DNA of 47,793 bases from Nitrospira sp. GTDB lineage: Bacteria; Nitrospirota; Nitrospiria; Nitrospirales; Nitrospiraceae. Below are positions 27,477 through 36,622 of the stretch, in pieces (position 1 is the first letter of the stretch; each line of letters begins with the position of its first letter). The translations under genes and the position numbers were made by a program. Where the stretch lies: positions 1 through 47,793 of the forward strand of contig JARDZZ010000011.1 of assembly GCA_029240595.1 (NCBI GenBank), written 5' to 3'. The notes under the pieces are model-generated. The model did not search any database. It was not told the DNA's origin and was given only the letters and a program-made list of their open reading frames with translations.

Positions 27477-29867
27477 CTACGTGCGCCGCTTTGTTTTGGC
27501 TGTCGGAACTGCGATAAGCGGATCATCGGGCCAATGATGTTTGGGATAACGGCCGCGCAGTTCTTTGCGGACTGCGGGATAGCCGTTGACCCAGAAACTG
27601 GCGAGATCACGTGTCACCTGCACCGGCCTCTTTGCAGGCGACAAGAGATGCAGGAGCACGGGAACCGTATTGTTCGCGATCCGAGGTGTCTCTCTACAGC
27701 CGAACATTTCCTGGAGGCGGACGGCCAGGACAGGAAGATCCGGCGTCTCGTAGTCGAGCCTGATTGTCGATCCGCTGGGAACGGTGAGATGCGAAGGCGC
27801 TAAACGGTCTAAGTCGCGCTGTTGATTCCAGGTCAGGAGCGCATGGAGCGGTTGCGTCAGATCCATGCGTTGCACGCGCTCCAACGTGGTAATCCCGTGA
27901 AGATACGGACCCAGCCAGTCTTCCAGTGTGTTGAGCAATCGCTCGTCCGACAAATCCGGCCATGTCAGATTCGCACCCTTTCCTTCCCTCCTCGACGGGA
28001 TGTCGCTGTCCGTTTCACTCTCCCGCCCGCGCGACGCCGGGACGTCGCGGTGGCCAATCTCACCCTCCCGCCCTCGCGACGCCGGGACGTCGCGGTGGCC
28101 CAGGCCACGCAAGAACTGGATTCTCCTGCGCCATTCCTGGAGTTCCGGCGTCCACGCGAGCGTTGCCAGGCCAGCACGGCGAAGGCCGTCGAGCAAGGCC
28201 TTGGTGATCAAGGCAGGATCCGCCTTCGAGAGCGCCTCCTCAGACAATCGGGCTTCATGGCCCGGTTGCCGTTGGGCAATCCGATCGGGATAGGCGAGAG
28301 CAAGCAGCGGGCCGACGGCGTCCGTTCCCGAAGGCCCGCCTACCGGTAGCCGGTGCAACCGAGCAAGCTGCGTGCTCCAGTGGCGGGCGGTACGTGTGAT
28401 CCGCTCGATCGTTCCTCGATCGATCGTGCCGCTGGCGACATGCTTCTTGATGTCGTGAAGTACATCGATCCGTAGCCGAACGTCTGTCTGTCGGGTGGCC
28501 GAGGGTCCTCGTAGGAAGTCACGTTCGCTCAAGAGAGCCGCCAACTCGCACGCCAGGTTTGAACAGCCCAGCGTCAGGGACTTGAGCAGCATGTGTGAGA
28601 GCCGGGGATGCAGCGGCAGGCCGGCCATTTGCCTGCCATGAGGCGTCAGTCGGCCACTGATGTCCAGTGCGCCCAGACGAATCAACAAGTCCTTCGCTTG
28701 TGCGACCGCACCGGAAGGAGGCAGGGTGAGCCAGCGTAAGCGGGAAGGGTCGGTCTCTCCCCATTGAGCGAGGTCCAGGACCATCGGAGCGAGATCGGCC
28801 TCCAAGATGTCGGGAGTTCTTCGTGGTGCGAGTGACAGGTGTTCTCGTTCCGTCCACAGGCGATAACAGATGCCCGACTCCAGCCGGCCGGCCCTGCCTT
28901 TGCGCTGGTCGGCCGAATCCTGCGTCACGCGGACGGTCTCCAACCGCGTCAATCCCGAACGAGGGTCGAACCGGGGGACTCGCAATTGACCGGCATCGAT
29001 CACGACTCGGACGCCGTCGATCGTCAAGCTGGTTTCGGCGATAGACGTCGCTAATACGACTTTTCTCGTGCCGGACTCCGCCGGCACAATCGCCTTGTCC
29101 TGCGCAGATTGTGGCAAATCGCCGTGGAGCGGGGCGATCACGACGCCTGGTCCGGGATTGGAATCAAGCAGCTGTCGTTCGACGCGGCGAATTTCCGCCA
29201 TCCCCGGTAGGAAGACGAGGACGCTGCCCTGGTCCTGAGTGAGGGATCGACGGATGGCCTGAGTCACTGCCGCCTCGAGCGGGCCGGTGTGCGGGCGGGT
29301 GAGATAGCGCGTTTCCACGGCGAACATCCGGCCCTCCGAAATGATGATCGGTGCATCGCCAAGGAGCTCGCTCACGGGCCCGCAATCCAAGGTCGCGGAC
29401 ATCACCAGCAGCCGGAGATCCGGACGAACAAGCCGCTGGGTTTCAAGGCAGAGCGCCAGACCAACATCGGCCTGCAGGCTCCGTTCGTGGAACTCATCGA
29501 AGAGAATCGCGCCATACCGGTCAAGTTCCGGCTGGTCGAGCAAGAGCCGCGTGAGAATGCCTTCGGTGACCACCTCAATACGAGTGACCGGTCCAATTTT
29601 GCTGTCCAGTCTCATCCGATAACCGACGGTCGAGCCAACCGATTCTCCCAATAAGGAGGCCATGCGATGGGCGGCGGCTCTGGCCGCGAGCCGTCTCGGC
29701 TCCAGCATGAGGATGGTTTTTCCGGTCAGCCACGGCGCATCCAGCAAGGCTAAGGGCACGCGGGTGGTTTTGCCGGCACCCGGTGGCGCGCTCAAGACGG
29801 CATTGCTGCCCTGCGTCAACGTATCGCGCAAGACCGGCAGCACATCTTCTATTGGCAGTCGGTTCAT
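27477..29867 (-). CDS. hrpB: ATP-dependent RNA helicase HrpB
   Basis: LSAPPGAGKTTRVPLALL, LEPRRLAARAAAHRMA, LFDEFHERSLQADVGLAL, SATLD, QRKGRAGRLESGICYRLW; ATG 29867 gives MNRLPIEDVLPVL. Confidence 0.92.
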   Translation of the reverse strand: MNRLPIEDVLPVLRDTLTQGSNAVLSAPPGAGKTTRVPLALLDAPWLTGKTILMLEPRRLAARAAAHRMASLLGESVGSTVGYRMRLDSKIGPVTRIEVVTEGILTRLLLDQPELDRYGAILFDEFHERSLQADVGLALCLETQRLVRPDLRLLVMSATLDCGPVSELLGDAPIIISEGRMFAVETRYLTRPHTGPLEAAVTQAIRRSLTQDQGSVLVFLPGMAEIRRVERQLLDSNPGPGVVIAPLHGDLPQSAQDKAIVPAESGTRKVVLATSIAETSLTIDGVRVVIDAGQLRVPRFDPRSGLTRLETVRVTQDSADQRKGRAGRLESGICYRLWTEREHLSLAPRRTPDILEADLAPMVLDLAQWGETDPSRLRWLTLPPSGAVAQAKDLLIRLGALDISGRLTPHGRQMAGLPLHPRLSHMLLKSLTLGCSNLACELAALLSERDFLRGPSATRQTDVRLRIDVLHDIKKHVASGTIDRGTIERITRTARHWSTQLARLHRLPVGGPSGTDAVGPLLALAYPDRIAQRQPGHEARLSEEALSKADPALITKALLDGLRRAGLATLAWTPELQEWRRRIQFLRGLGHRDVPASRGREGEIGHRDVPASRGRESETDSDIPSRREGKGANLTWPDLSDERLLNTLEDWLGPYLHGITTLERVQRMDLTQPLHALLTWNQQRDLDRLAPSHLTVPSGSTIRLDYETPDLPVLAVRLQEMFGCRETPRIANNTVPVLLHLLSPAKRPVQVTRDLASFWVNGYPAVRKELRGRYPKHHWPDDPLIAVPTAKTKRRT
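28016..28100. repeat. Two near-identical 40-bp palindromic direct repeats, period 45 bp, inside hrpB
   Basis: 28016-28055 and 28061-28100 match at 38/40; each contains CGCGACG-CCGGGA-CGTCGCG. Confidence 0.88.
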
Positions 29868-29974
29868 GCTAGGGTTCGTCACGGTCGGACTGTAACAGAT
29901 GCCTGCGGTGAGAAGGAACGTACTGTCCCCGCAGGACGAGTGTGTGGACAAGCGGCGCGTAAGGATGGAACTCG

Positions 29975-30172
29975 ATGACGGTGTATCAATGGACGAAGAC
30001 CAAGCCACTGGGAGCAGGATGGTATTGGTTCCGTGGTGAGGCCCATGAGGCCGATCCCTTCATCGTGCAAGTCGATGAGGCGGGACAATTCCAGTGGCCT
30101 GACGGCGGGTATCAAGAGGTCCGATTGGCCAAGGGCGAGTGGGCGGGGCCGATTGAGGAACCAGCAGAATGA
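29975..30172 (+). CDS. Small hypothetical protein
   Basis: 65-aa ORF MTVYQWTKTKPLGAGWYWFRGEA...; plausible composition, no family recognised. Confidence 0.55.
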   Translation: MTVYQWTKTKPLGAGWYWFRGEAHEADPFIVQVDEAGQFQWPDGGYQEVRLAKGEWAGPIEEPAE

Positions 30173-30182
30173 ATCGGTAGAC

Positions 30183-30280
30183 AGGTGCTCCCTGTGCTCG
30201 CGGCACGCGGCACACGGGAACCAATCATATTTTTCACATTGCGGGAGGTGCTCGTTCACGCGCGCACGATGGGAGCAACC
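30183..30280. repeat. Structured intergenic repeat, copy R1
   Basis: Outer TGCTCCC (30186-30192)/GGGAGCA (30271-30277); inner GTGCTCGTTCACGCGCGCAC shared with R2. Confidence 0.6.
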
Positions 30281-30393
30281 AGTCTCCCACCTCAACAACG
30301 GATCTCAATCGACCCTGGAGGAAAAAGCGAACGAGCGAGGTTGGAAGGAGCATTGCGCGGACAGGCAAACAGGAAACGGAGAAAAAAACTCCT

Positions 30394-30864
30394 GTGACCG
30401 CTCACATTGATCTCGCTCGGCCGGAAGACGCCGAGGTCATCGCGGCCATGGTTGGAGAGCTTCTCCAGGAAATCATGTCAGCCGTGAGTGAGAAGGCGTT
30501 CAACTTTCATCACCAGGACACGGAAGCGCGCGCTCGTGGCTGGCTCATTGACGGCTCCTATCTCGTCTTGCTTGCAAGACAGGGTGGTGCTGCCGTGGGA
30601 TTCCTGGCTCTGTATCAAAGTTATGCGTTATACACGGAGGGAGCGTACGGCACGATTCCGGAATTCTATGTCCGTCCGCCTTATCGTTCGCGCGGAATAG
30701 GGACGGCCTTAATTGAAGAATCAAAAAAAGTGGGACAAGCCAGAGGATGGCGACGCCTCGAAGTCACCACGCCTCCCTTGCCGCAGTTCGAACGGACGCT
30801 GGCATTCTACCAACGCCATGGATTCCACATCTCGGGCGGTCGCAAGCTAAAGGTACTCTTGTGA
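30394..30864 (+). CDS. GNAT family N-acetyltransferase (GTG start)
   Basis: EFYVRPPYRSRGIGTALIEESKKVGQARGWRRLEVTTP...TLAFYQRHGF. Confidence 0.88.
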   Translation: MTAHIDLARPEDAEVIAAMVGELLQEIMSAVSEKAFNFHHQDTEARARGWLIDGSYLVLLARQGGAAVGFLALYQSYALYTEGAYGTIPEFYVRPPYRSRGIGTALIEESKKVGQARGWRRLEVTTPPLPQFERTLAFYQRHGFHISGGRKLKVLL

Positions 30865-31298
30865 TGAAGCCGGTCATCCAGCTGGAGCGAACGGGCTGTG
30901 GAATCGCCAGCGTGGCGGCGCTGGCCGGTGTGAGTTACCAGGCGGCACGGGAAGCAGCGGGTCGTTTGGGCATTCGCGCCGAAGATCACCGCCTCTGGTC
31001 CGAGACCACTCCTGTGCGCCGGTTGCTGAAGCGGTATCGTCTGCGCGGCTCTTCCAAAGAGCAGCCTTTCCGGTCCTGGGCGGCGTTGCCCAAGCGGTCT
31101 CTCCTTGCGATCAAGTGGCGTCGCATCAGAGGAAGAGCCTGCTGGCATTGGGTGGTGTGTGTGAAGGACGGCTCGACGTATGTCCTCGACTCGAGCCCGT
31201 TGCTCAAGCGTCACATGAGGACGGACTTCCGACGCATGAAGCCAAAATGGTTTATCGCCGTTCAGAGATTGCCTTCGCGAAGCGTTCTCGCACCTTGA
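30864..31298 (+). CDS. Peptidase C39-like protein
   Basis: ATG overlaps GNAT stop by 1 nt; QLERTGCGIASVAALAG (QxxxxxC), CWHWVVCVKDGSTYVLDSS (His, Asp). Confidence 0.7.
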   Translation: MKPVIQLERTGCGIASVAALAGVSYQAAREAAGRLGIRAEDHRLWSETTPVRRLLKRYRLRGSSKEQPFRSWAALPKRSLLAIKWRRIRGRACWHWVVCVKDGSTYVLDSSPLLKRHMRTDFRRMKPKWFIAVQRLPSRSVLAP

Positions 31299-31310
31299 GG
31301 GGAGGAATTG

Positions 31311-31991
31311 ATGGCGCGTTCTCTGGGGGATCCGATTCAACGGTTGATGGGTCTGATGTTCAAGGCGCATCCCTGGCATGGAGTGTCGATCGGGGAGAAG
31401 GCGCCGGACGTCGTGACGGCGTACATCGAGATCGTGCCGACGGATACCGTGAAGTATGAAGTTGATAAGGACAGCGGATTCTTAAAGGTGGATCGCCCGC
31501 AACGGTTTTCCAACTATTGTCCCGTCTATTATGGTCTCGTTCCCCAAACCTTCTGCGGGAACAAAGTCGCCGCCATCTTTTCCAAACGAGCCAAGCGAAA
31601 AGGAATGGTCGGCGACGGTGATCCGCTGGATATCTGTGTGCTGACGGAAAAGACCATTCCTCACAGCGACATTTTGCTGACCGCGATTCCCATCGGCGGA
31701 TTCAGCTTGGCAGACGGCGGCGAAGCGGACGACAAGATCATCGCCGTCATGAAGGACGATGCGGCCTACGGAAGTTTTACGGACATCGGTGATTGTCCTG
31801 CGCCATTGATGGAGCGGCTCCAACATTATTTCCTTACCTACAAGCAGGCGCCGGGGTCCCTGCAACATAAAGTGGAGATCACCGGCATCTATGGACGTGA
31901 CGAGGCGCTCAAAGTGCTGCGGGCCAGCCATGCCGACTACCGGGAAAAGTTCCCCGAATTGGAGTCGCTCTGGCCCAAGCAACTGGGATGA
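31311..31991 (+). CDS. ppa: Inorganic pyrophosphatase
   Basis: AGGGGAGGAATTG then ATG; YIEIVPTDTVKYEVDKDSGFLKVDRPQRFSNYCPVYYGLVPQTFC, GDGDPLDICVL. Confidence 0.92.
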   Translation: MARSLGDPIQRLMGLMFKAHPWHGVSIGEKAPDVVTAYIEIVPTDTVKYEVDKDSGFLKVDRPQRFSNYCPVYYGLVPQTFCGNKVAAIFSKRAKRKGMVGDGDPLDICVLTEKTIPHSDILLTAIPIGGFSLADGGEADDKIIAVMKDDAAYGSFTDIGDCPAPLMERLQHYFLTYKQAPGSLQHKVEITGIYGRDEALKVLRASHADYREKFPELESLWPKQLG

Positions 31992-32003
31992 AGAGAGTGC
32001 GCG

Positions 32004-32110
32004 TTGCCCGTCGGTCTCTTGTGCTCGCGCAACGCGCACACCAGAATGATCTAATATTAGACTGCGGGAGGTGCTCGTCGACGCGCGCACGTTTGAGACC
32101 GATCGGGCAA
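32004..32110. repeat. Structured intergenic repeat, copy R2
   Basis: Outer TTGCCCGTCGGTCTC (32004-32018)/GAGACCGATCGGGCAA (32095-32110); inner GTGCTCGCGCAACGCGCAC and GTGCTCGTCGACGCGCGCAC. Confidence 0.7.
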
Positions 32111-32162
32111 CCCTCATGAGAAGCGTGAAAAAGCCCCCTCTTGTCGTGAAAAGAGATTTTTG

Positions 32163-33908
32163 ATGAAACATGACCACACCCATGCGCCGGAGGCGACGGC
32201 CGTTCACGGCTTTTCTCCCGGCTTTGCGGCGCTCGGGCTCGAAGCGAGGTTGCTCGCAACACTGGAGGCCTTAGGCTACGAGGAGCCGACGCCGATTCAA
32301 CGGGAAGCGATCCCCCCTTTACTTGCGGGCAAAGACGTGTTGGGACAGGCAGCCACCGGGACGGGCAAGACCGCCGCCTTTACACTGCCCTTGCTGCAAC
32401 GCATTGCTCACAGTCCAAAAACAAAGCCGTCGGCGATCATTCTGGTGCCCACCCGAGAACTGGCGATTCAGGTCGGCGAGGCCGTCGGGCGGTATGGGAA
32501 AGAACTCCGGACCAGTGTCCTGCCGCTCTACGGGGGGCAAGCGATTGGTCCCCAAATGCATGCACTCAAACGCGGCGTCGATGTGATCGTTGCCACACCA
32601 GGCCGCGCGCTCGATCATATTCGACGCCACACGTTAAAGCTCGAAGGCGTGCAGATCGTTGTGCTGGATGAAGCGGACGAGATGCTCGACATGGGATTTG
32701 CGGAAGATCTCGACGCGATCCTCGAGCACACGCCTGCGGCCAAACAGACCGCGTTGTTTTCAGCCACGATGCCGCCGCGAATCCAATCGATCGCGCACCG
32801 GCACCTGCAGCAGCCGGTAGAAATTACGATCGCGAAGGAAGCCGTCAAAGCGGGTTCGGCACCGCGGGTGCAGCAGGCCGCCTACATCGTCACACGACCA
32901 TATCGAGGGGCGACGCTCGCACGCATCATTGAGACGGCCGCGCCCAAGTCGGCGCTGGTGTTTTGCCGCACCCGTGTCGAAGTCGACGAGGTCACGCTGA
33001 TGCTGAGCGCCCGTGGACACCGGGTGGAAGCAATCCATGGGGGGTTGAGCCAGGTCCAGCGGGATCGGGTGATGCAGGCCTTCCGGACTGGGCAAACCGA
33101 GCTGCTCGTGGCAACGGATGTCGCCGCCCGCGGACTCGACATCCCGCAGGTCTCACACGTGATCAACTATGATCTGCCCTCATCAGCGGAAGTCTATGTG
33201 CACCGCATCGGACGGACGGGACGGGCAGGACGCGAAGGGACTGCGATTACGATTCTCGATCCGCGGGAACAACGGCTGTTGCGAAGCATCGAACAACATA
33301 CGAAGGGAAAAGTGGTCGTGACACCGGTGCCGTCGGTGGCCGATGTCGTGGCGAAACGATTGGAGCGTACGCGAGGCGCCGTTCAGGAGGCGATCCGGGC
33401 GGGAGATCTCGACGGCTTTCGCGGAGTCGTCAAGGCCATGGCGGAGACGACGGATCTGGCCACGATCGGGGCGGCCGCAATGAAATTGCTGTTCCGCGCC
33501 GAGGGAGGAGAGCGGCCTGAGCAGGAGATTCCAGCTTTGCCGATGCGGCAGGCGGAGTGGCATCCCTCAGCGCAGCGTGAGGGCCTCCATCGGGATGGCG
33601 CATCCCGGAACCGACATGGCCGACAGGCCATGCCTCCCGCGAAGAACCGAACACCTCGTGGCCGTGAAGCCGGCATGACGCGCCTCTACGTGGGAGCGGG
33701 GCGCGACGCCGGCATCAGGGCCGGTGATCTGGTCGGGGCCATCGCCAACGAAGCGCACATCAATTCGAACCTCATCGGTGCGATTCAGATCGAAGAGCGA
33801 TTTTCGCTCGTCGATGTGCCTGAATCCCTCGCGAAGGGCATTGTCGAGGTGCTGGGGCGATCGAGAATCAAAGGGCGCAAGGTCGGGGTGCGGGTGTTTC
33901 GCGAGTAA
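32163..33908 (+). CDS. DEAD-box ATP-dependent RNA helicase with DbpA-like RNA-binding domain (DeaD/CsdA type)
   Basis: QAATGTGKTAAF, PTRELAIQ, LDEADEMLDMGF, SATMP, HRIGRTGRAGREG; C-terminal MTRLYVGAGRDAGIRAGDLVGAIANEAHI. Confidence 0.93.
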   Translation: MKHDHTHAPEATAVHGFSPGFAALGLEARLLATLEALGYEEPTPIQREAIPPLLAGKDVLGQAATGTGKTAAFTLPLLQRIAHSPKTKPSAIILVPTRELAIQVGEAVGRYGKELRTSVLPLYGGQAIGPQMHALKRGVDVIVATPGRALDHIRRHTLKLEGVQIVVLDEADEMLDMGFAEDLDAILEHTPAAKQTALFSATMPPRIQSIAHRHLQQPVEITIAKEAVKAGSAPRVQQAAYIVTRPYRGATLARIIETAAPKSALVFCRTRVEVDEVTLMLSARGHRVEAIHGGLSQVQRDRVMQAFRTGQTELLVATDVAARGLDIPQVSHVINYDLPSSAEVYVHRIGRTGRAGREGTAITILDPREQRLLRSIEQHTKGKVVVTPVPSVADVVAKRLERTRGAVQEAIRAGDLDGFRGVVKAMAETTDLATIGAAAMKLLFRAEGGERPEQEIPALPMRQAEWHPSAQREGLHRDGASRNRHGRQAMPPAKNRTPRGREAGMTRLYVGAGRDAGIRAGDLVGAIANEAHINSNLIGAIQIEERFSLVDVPESLAKGIVEVLGRSRIKGRKVGVRVFRE

Positions 33909-34176
33909 CAAGATGATGCAGATGAACGAGAGAACGCTGGATCGATCGCTGGCACGCTCGCGTGTCTCGCCTCGACCGTACAATGCTTCGCCTTCGCTCG
34001 GCTGTGCAACTCGGTCCGACGGCTCCGGGAAACGGACCGTCGAACAGTGCTCGCCGTCGTGCCGCACGACCGCGTCGGCTTAGCCGTACCGTGTCCGAGG
34101 CTTAGCACAGGTCGCGTGCAGGTGTTCCAGCCTTGCGCAATCGGAGGGAAGGAAGAAGAAGACGTAGGTGTTCCCC

Positions 34177-34641
34177 ATGCGTGTGTTAGTCACATCGTTG
34201 TGGATTCTCTGCCTGTGGTCAGGCTGCGGGATCATCATGGTCGGAGAGCCGGTTCAGAAACTGGATCTTTCGTCGGAGGACGATGTTGAGGAGACTCTCA
34301 AGGCAGTTCGCGCCATCCTGGCGGATCAGGAAACCCGCAAGACTCCATCGGTGGCGAAGCCGTCCGATCTTTCGTCTCGGGCGGCGCCTGCGTCTGAATC
34401 CGGACCGGCCGGCGAGCCGTTGTTCCATCCGACTCCTGCTCCGTCCTCATCGGCCATTGTCACGGGGCATCTCGATGCGCCAGCCAAATTTCCTTGGTCT
34501 CCGTCGCCTGCTCAGAGGCCGGAAGTTCCGGACCGTCCCGTGCCGGCCTATACCGTGCCTGCGCCGGTGGCGCCGGAGTATTCCGGCTCCGTCCGCTGTG
34601 CGCCAGACGGTCTCGGAGGTCAGCGGTGTGCGGGCCGCTAG
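34177..34641 (+). CDS. Hypothetical Pro/Ala/Ser-rich (lipo)protein
   Basis: MRVLVTSLWILCLWSGCG signal with possible lipobox; rest low complexity. Confidence 0.45.
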   Translation: MRVLVTSLWILCLWSGCGIIMVGEPVQKLDLSSEDDVEETLKAVRAILADQETRKTPSVAKPSDLSSRAAPASESGPAGEPLFHPTPAPSSSAIVTGHLDAPAKFPWSPSPAQRPEVPDRPVPAYTVPAPVAPEYSGSVRCAPDGLGGQRCAGR

Positions 34642-34729
34642 GCAATCGACCGATGAATTCGCGGCTTGCCTCCGCTGAGCGGGTACAGGTAAGATTCGAT
34701 TCCTCGCCCCTTAATCGATTGGAGATGCC

Positions 34730-35503
34730 ATGGCGTCGACACGCATCGCTTCCAAGAAACCGCGACTGTCCCTTGACCGTAGCATCGAGCGCATGCGCAA
34801 ACACCTCGGGGAGCTCGCCGTCTATGTCAAGAAGGGCAAGGCCAGCCGCACGCTTGAAGAATTCGATGCGGATTCTGAACGGTTGATTGCCGAATTGCTC
34901 GGCGAAACGTCTGCACTCCTCGATGCCTACCAGTATGCACAGTTGGGCGAGGCCGCGGGGCTCGTCAACATGACAGAGGAAGCACCGGAAAGCATCGGCC
35001 TCGATAGCGAGCGCCAAAGTCTTCTCCAGCGCACTCGCGTCCTGGAAAGCTGCGTCTCAGAACTGGAAGCTCGCCGCGCCGACGAACCGAAGAAACTCCA
35101 ATCAGGCAGACACATGCTGACTGGTCCTCAGGTTGCCGAGCACATGTCATCGGATTTGCGTAGTGTCCCGCAAACCGCCACCTTGCGGGAAGCCGGCCGT
35201 CTGATGCAGAAATGGAAAACCGGCTCGCTCCTCGTGACTGACAGCCAAACTTACGTCGGATTCATCACCGACTCCGCGTTGGCGCGTGACGTCGTCGCGA
35301 ATGGCCTAGACGCCAACACCACGTCAGTACAGTCCTGTGTGCGGAAGCCGCTCGTGGCGATTCATGGAGACCGGCCGCTCATCGAGGCGGTGCGGTTGAT
35401 GAAGGAACAGGCCACGAGACATCTCGCTGTCGCCCAGGACGGGGAGATCATCGGCGTGATTTCCGTGTCCAACATTCTGCGGTATTACTCCGGCGTCGTG
35501 TGA
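34730..35503 (+). CDS. CBS-domain pair protein with N-terminal helical region
   Basis: VAEHMSSDLRSVPQTATLREAGRLMQKWKTGSLLV...VGFITDSALARDVV...HLAVAQDGEIIGVISVSNILRYY. Confidence 0.85.
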   Translation: MASTRIASKKPRLSLDRSIERMRKHLGELAVYVKKGKASRTLEEFDADSERLIAELLGETSALLDAYQYAQLGEAAGLVNMTEEAPESIGLDSERQSLLQRTRVLESCVSELEARRADEPKKLQSGRHMLTGPQVAEHMSSDLRSVPQTATLREAGRLMQKWKTGSLLVTDSQTYVGFITDSALARDVVANGLDANTTSVQSCVRKPLVAIHGDRPLIEAVRLMKEQATRHLAVAQDGEIIGVISVSNILRYYSGVV

Positions 35504-35597
35504 CCTCGTGCCCGTGGTTGGAACGAGGTTCGACGCGTTCGGCACAAAGACATGGACGACAGAAGAGCAAGCACTCTTTGAAGGAGGAGGAAAGCTC

Positions 35598-35957
35598 ATG
35601 GGACCGACCAAAGCAATCATTAAGGATCAGGCTTTGTATGAAGCGGCGACGGAAAAATTAATCAAGGATGGATTCGCGAGCCGGCGGGACATCGAAGACT
35701 ACGTCAACCATCACTACCTGGCGCTCCCCGTCGTCGATAACGCGGGGAATGCGTGGCTCTTGGACGGGAAACCCATCTATTGTTTCCGCGGCAGTCAGTA
35801 CGAAACACTCGACGACCAACGTGTGCATCTGGCCCGCTGTCCTGACTGCGGAGGCATGGGGATCCGGTCGGATGAATTTACGGTCGAATCCGATTGCATT
35901 CGTTGCATCGCGTGCGGACACGAGTTCGATGCACGGTTGGAGATGATGGAAACGTAG
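35598..35957 (+). CDS. Hypothetical protein with C-terminal zinc-ribbon-like Cys pairs
   Basis: AAGGAGGAGG before ATG 35598; CPDCGG...CIRCIACG. Confidence 0.7.
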   Translation: MGPTKAIIKDQALYEAATEKLIKDGFASRRDIEDYVNHHYLALPVVDNAGNAWLLDGKPIYCFRGSQYETLDDQRVHLARCPDCGGMGIRSDEFTVESDCIRCIACGHEFDARLEMMET

Positions 35958-35962
35958 AGGAA

Positions 35963-36092
35963 CCCGTGCTGGTCCCTTGCTCCCCGAGCGCCCCGCCCTG
36001 TGAAGGGCCTCGCTCAAGGGCGCAGTCGGACCAGCATCGGGCGCCCTTCCCGACGTGGACTGTGGGAACAGGTGCTCGGTCAAGCGCGCAGT
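35963..36092. repeat. Structured intergenic repeat, copy R3 (divergent)
   Basis: CCCGTGCTGGTCC (35963-35975)/GGACCAGCATCGGG (36028-36041); downstream GTGCTCGGTCAAGCGCGCAGTG resembles R1/R2 core. Confidence 0.5.
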
Positions 36093-36223
36093 GAGGGATA
36101 GATTCAGACCGCGTCTGGCTAACGCCTGCGAATCCAGCACACCTCAGTACTCGTTCATTGGCGTCGGGTCTTCTTCAGACACCCGCTTGTCTACGATCAT
36201 GCGCTGGTCAAGGGGTGAATGGA

Positions 36224-36622
36224 ATGGCGGAACATTTCCAGGTCAAGACGGGAAGTCTGAAAGAAGTCGTCGATCTCACCGATCGGCTCCAAGCGCTGAT
36301 CGGTCGTGCAAAAATGCGGGACGGTTTGTGTACCGTTTTTGTCACCCACACCACCGCCGCCTTGACGACAGGGGAAATTGGCGAGGGGACGGAGCAGGAT
36401 TTGCTCGAGGTAGTGCAACAGGTGATACCTTCCATCCGCTTCCGTCATGCGCATGATCCGTCGCATGCCTGGTCTCACATGGCCGCGTCGATTCTTGGTC
36501 CTTCGCTCGTGATTCCTGTGTCGGACGGACAATTGACTTTGGGCACCTGGCAATCCGTGCTGTTGGTCGAGTTGGACGGCCCACGTGAACGGACCGTCTA
36601 TGTGACGTTACTCGCCTCGTGA
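36224..36622 (+). CDS. YjbQ/UPF0047 family protein (secondary thiamine-phosphate synthase annotation)
   Basis: FVTHTTAALTTGEIGEGTEQDLL...HAHDPSHAWSHMAASILGPSLVIPVSDGQLTLGTWQSVLLVELDGPRERTVYV. Confidence 0.9.
   Translation: MAEHFQVKTGSLKEVVDLTDRLQALIGRAKMRDGLCTVFVTHTTAALTTGEIGEGTEQDLLEVVQQVIPSIRFRHAHDPSHAWSHMAASILGPSLVIPVSDGQLTLGTWQSVLLVELDGPRERTVYVTLLAS

Noticed and set aside
28016-28100. Possible mini CRISPR array
   Set aside because: Only two to three copies, 5-bp spacing between repeats, in frame inside a gene; not a CRISPR
30185-30397. 70-aa ORF ending in GTGA overlap with the GNAT start
   Set aside because: Starts inside repeat R1, Arg/Lys-rich, no recognisable family; overlap likely coincidental, though ribosome profiling could revisit it
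33724-34083. 119-aa ORF overlapping the 3' end of the DEAD-box gene
   Set aside because: Out-of-frame reading of the DbpA-like domain extended by the spacer; no start/RBS support
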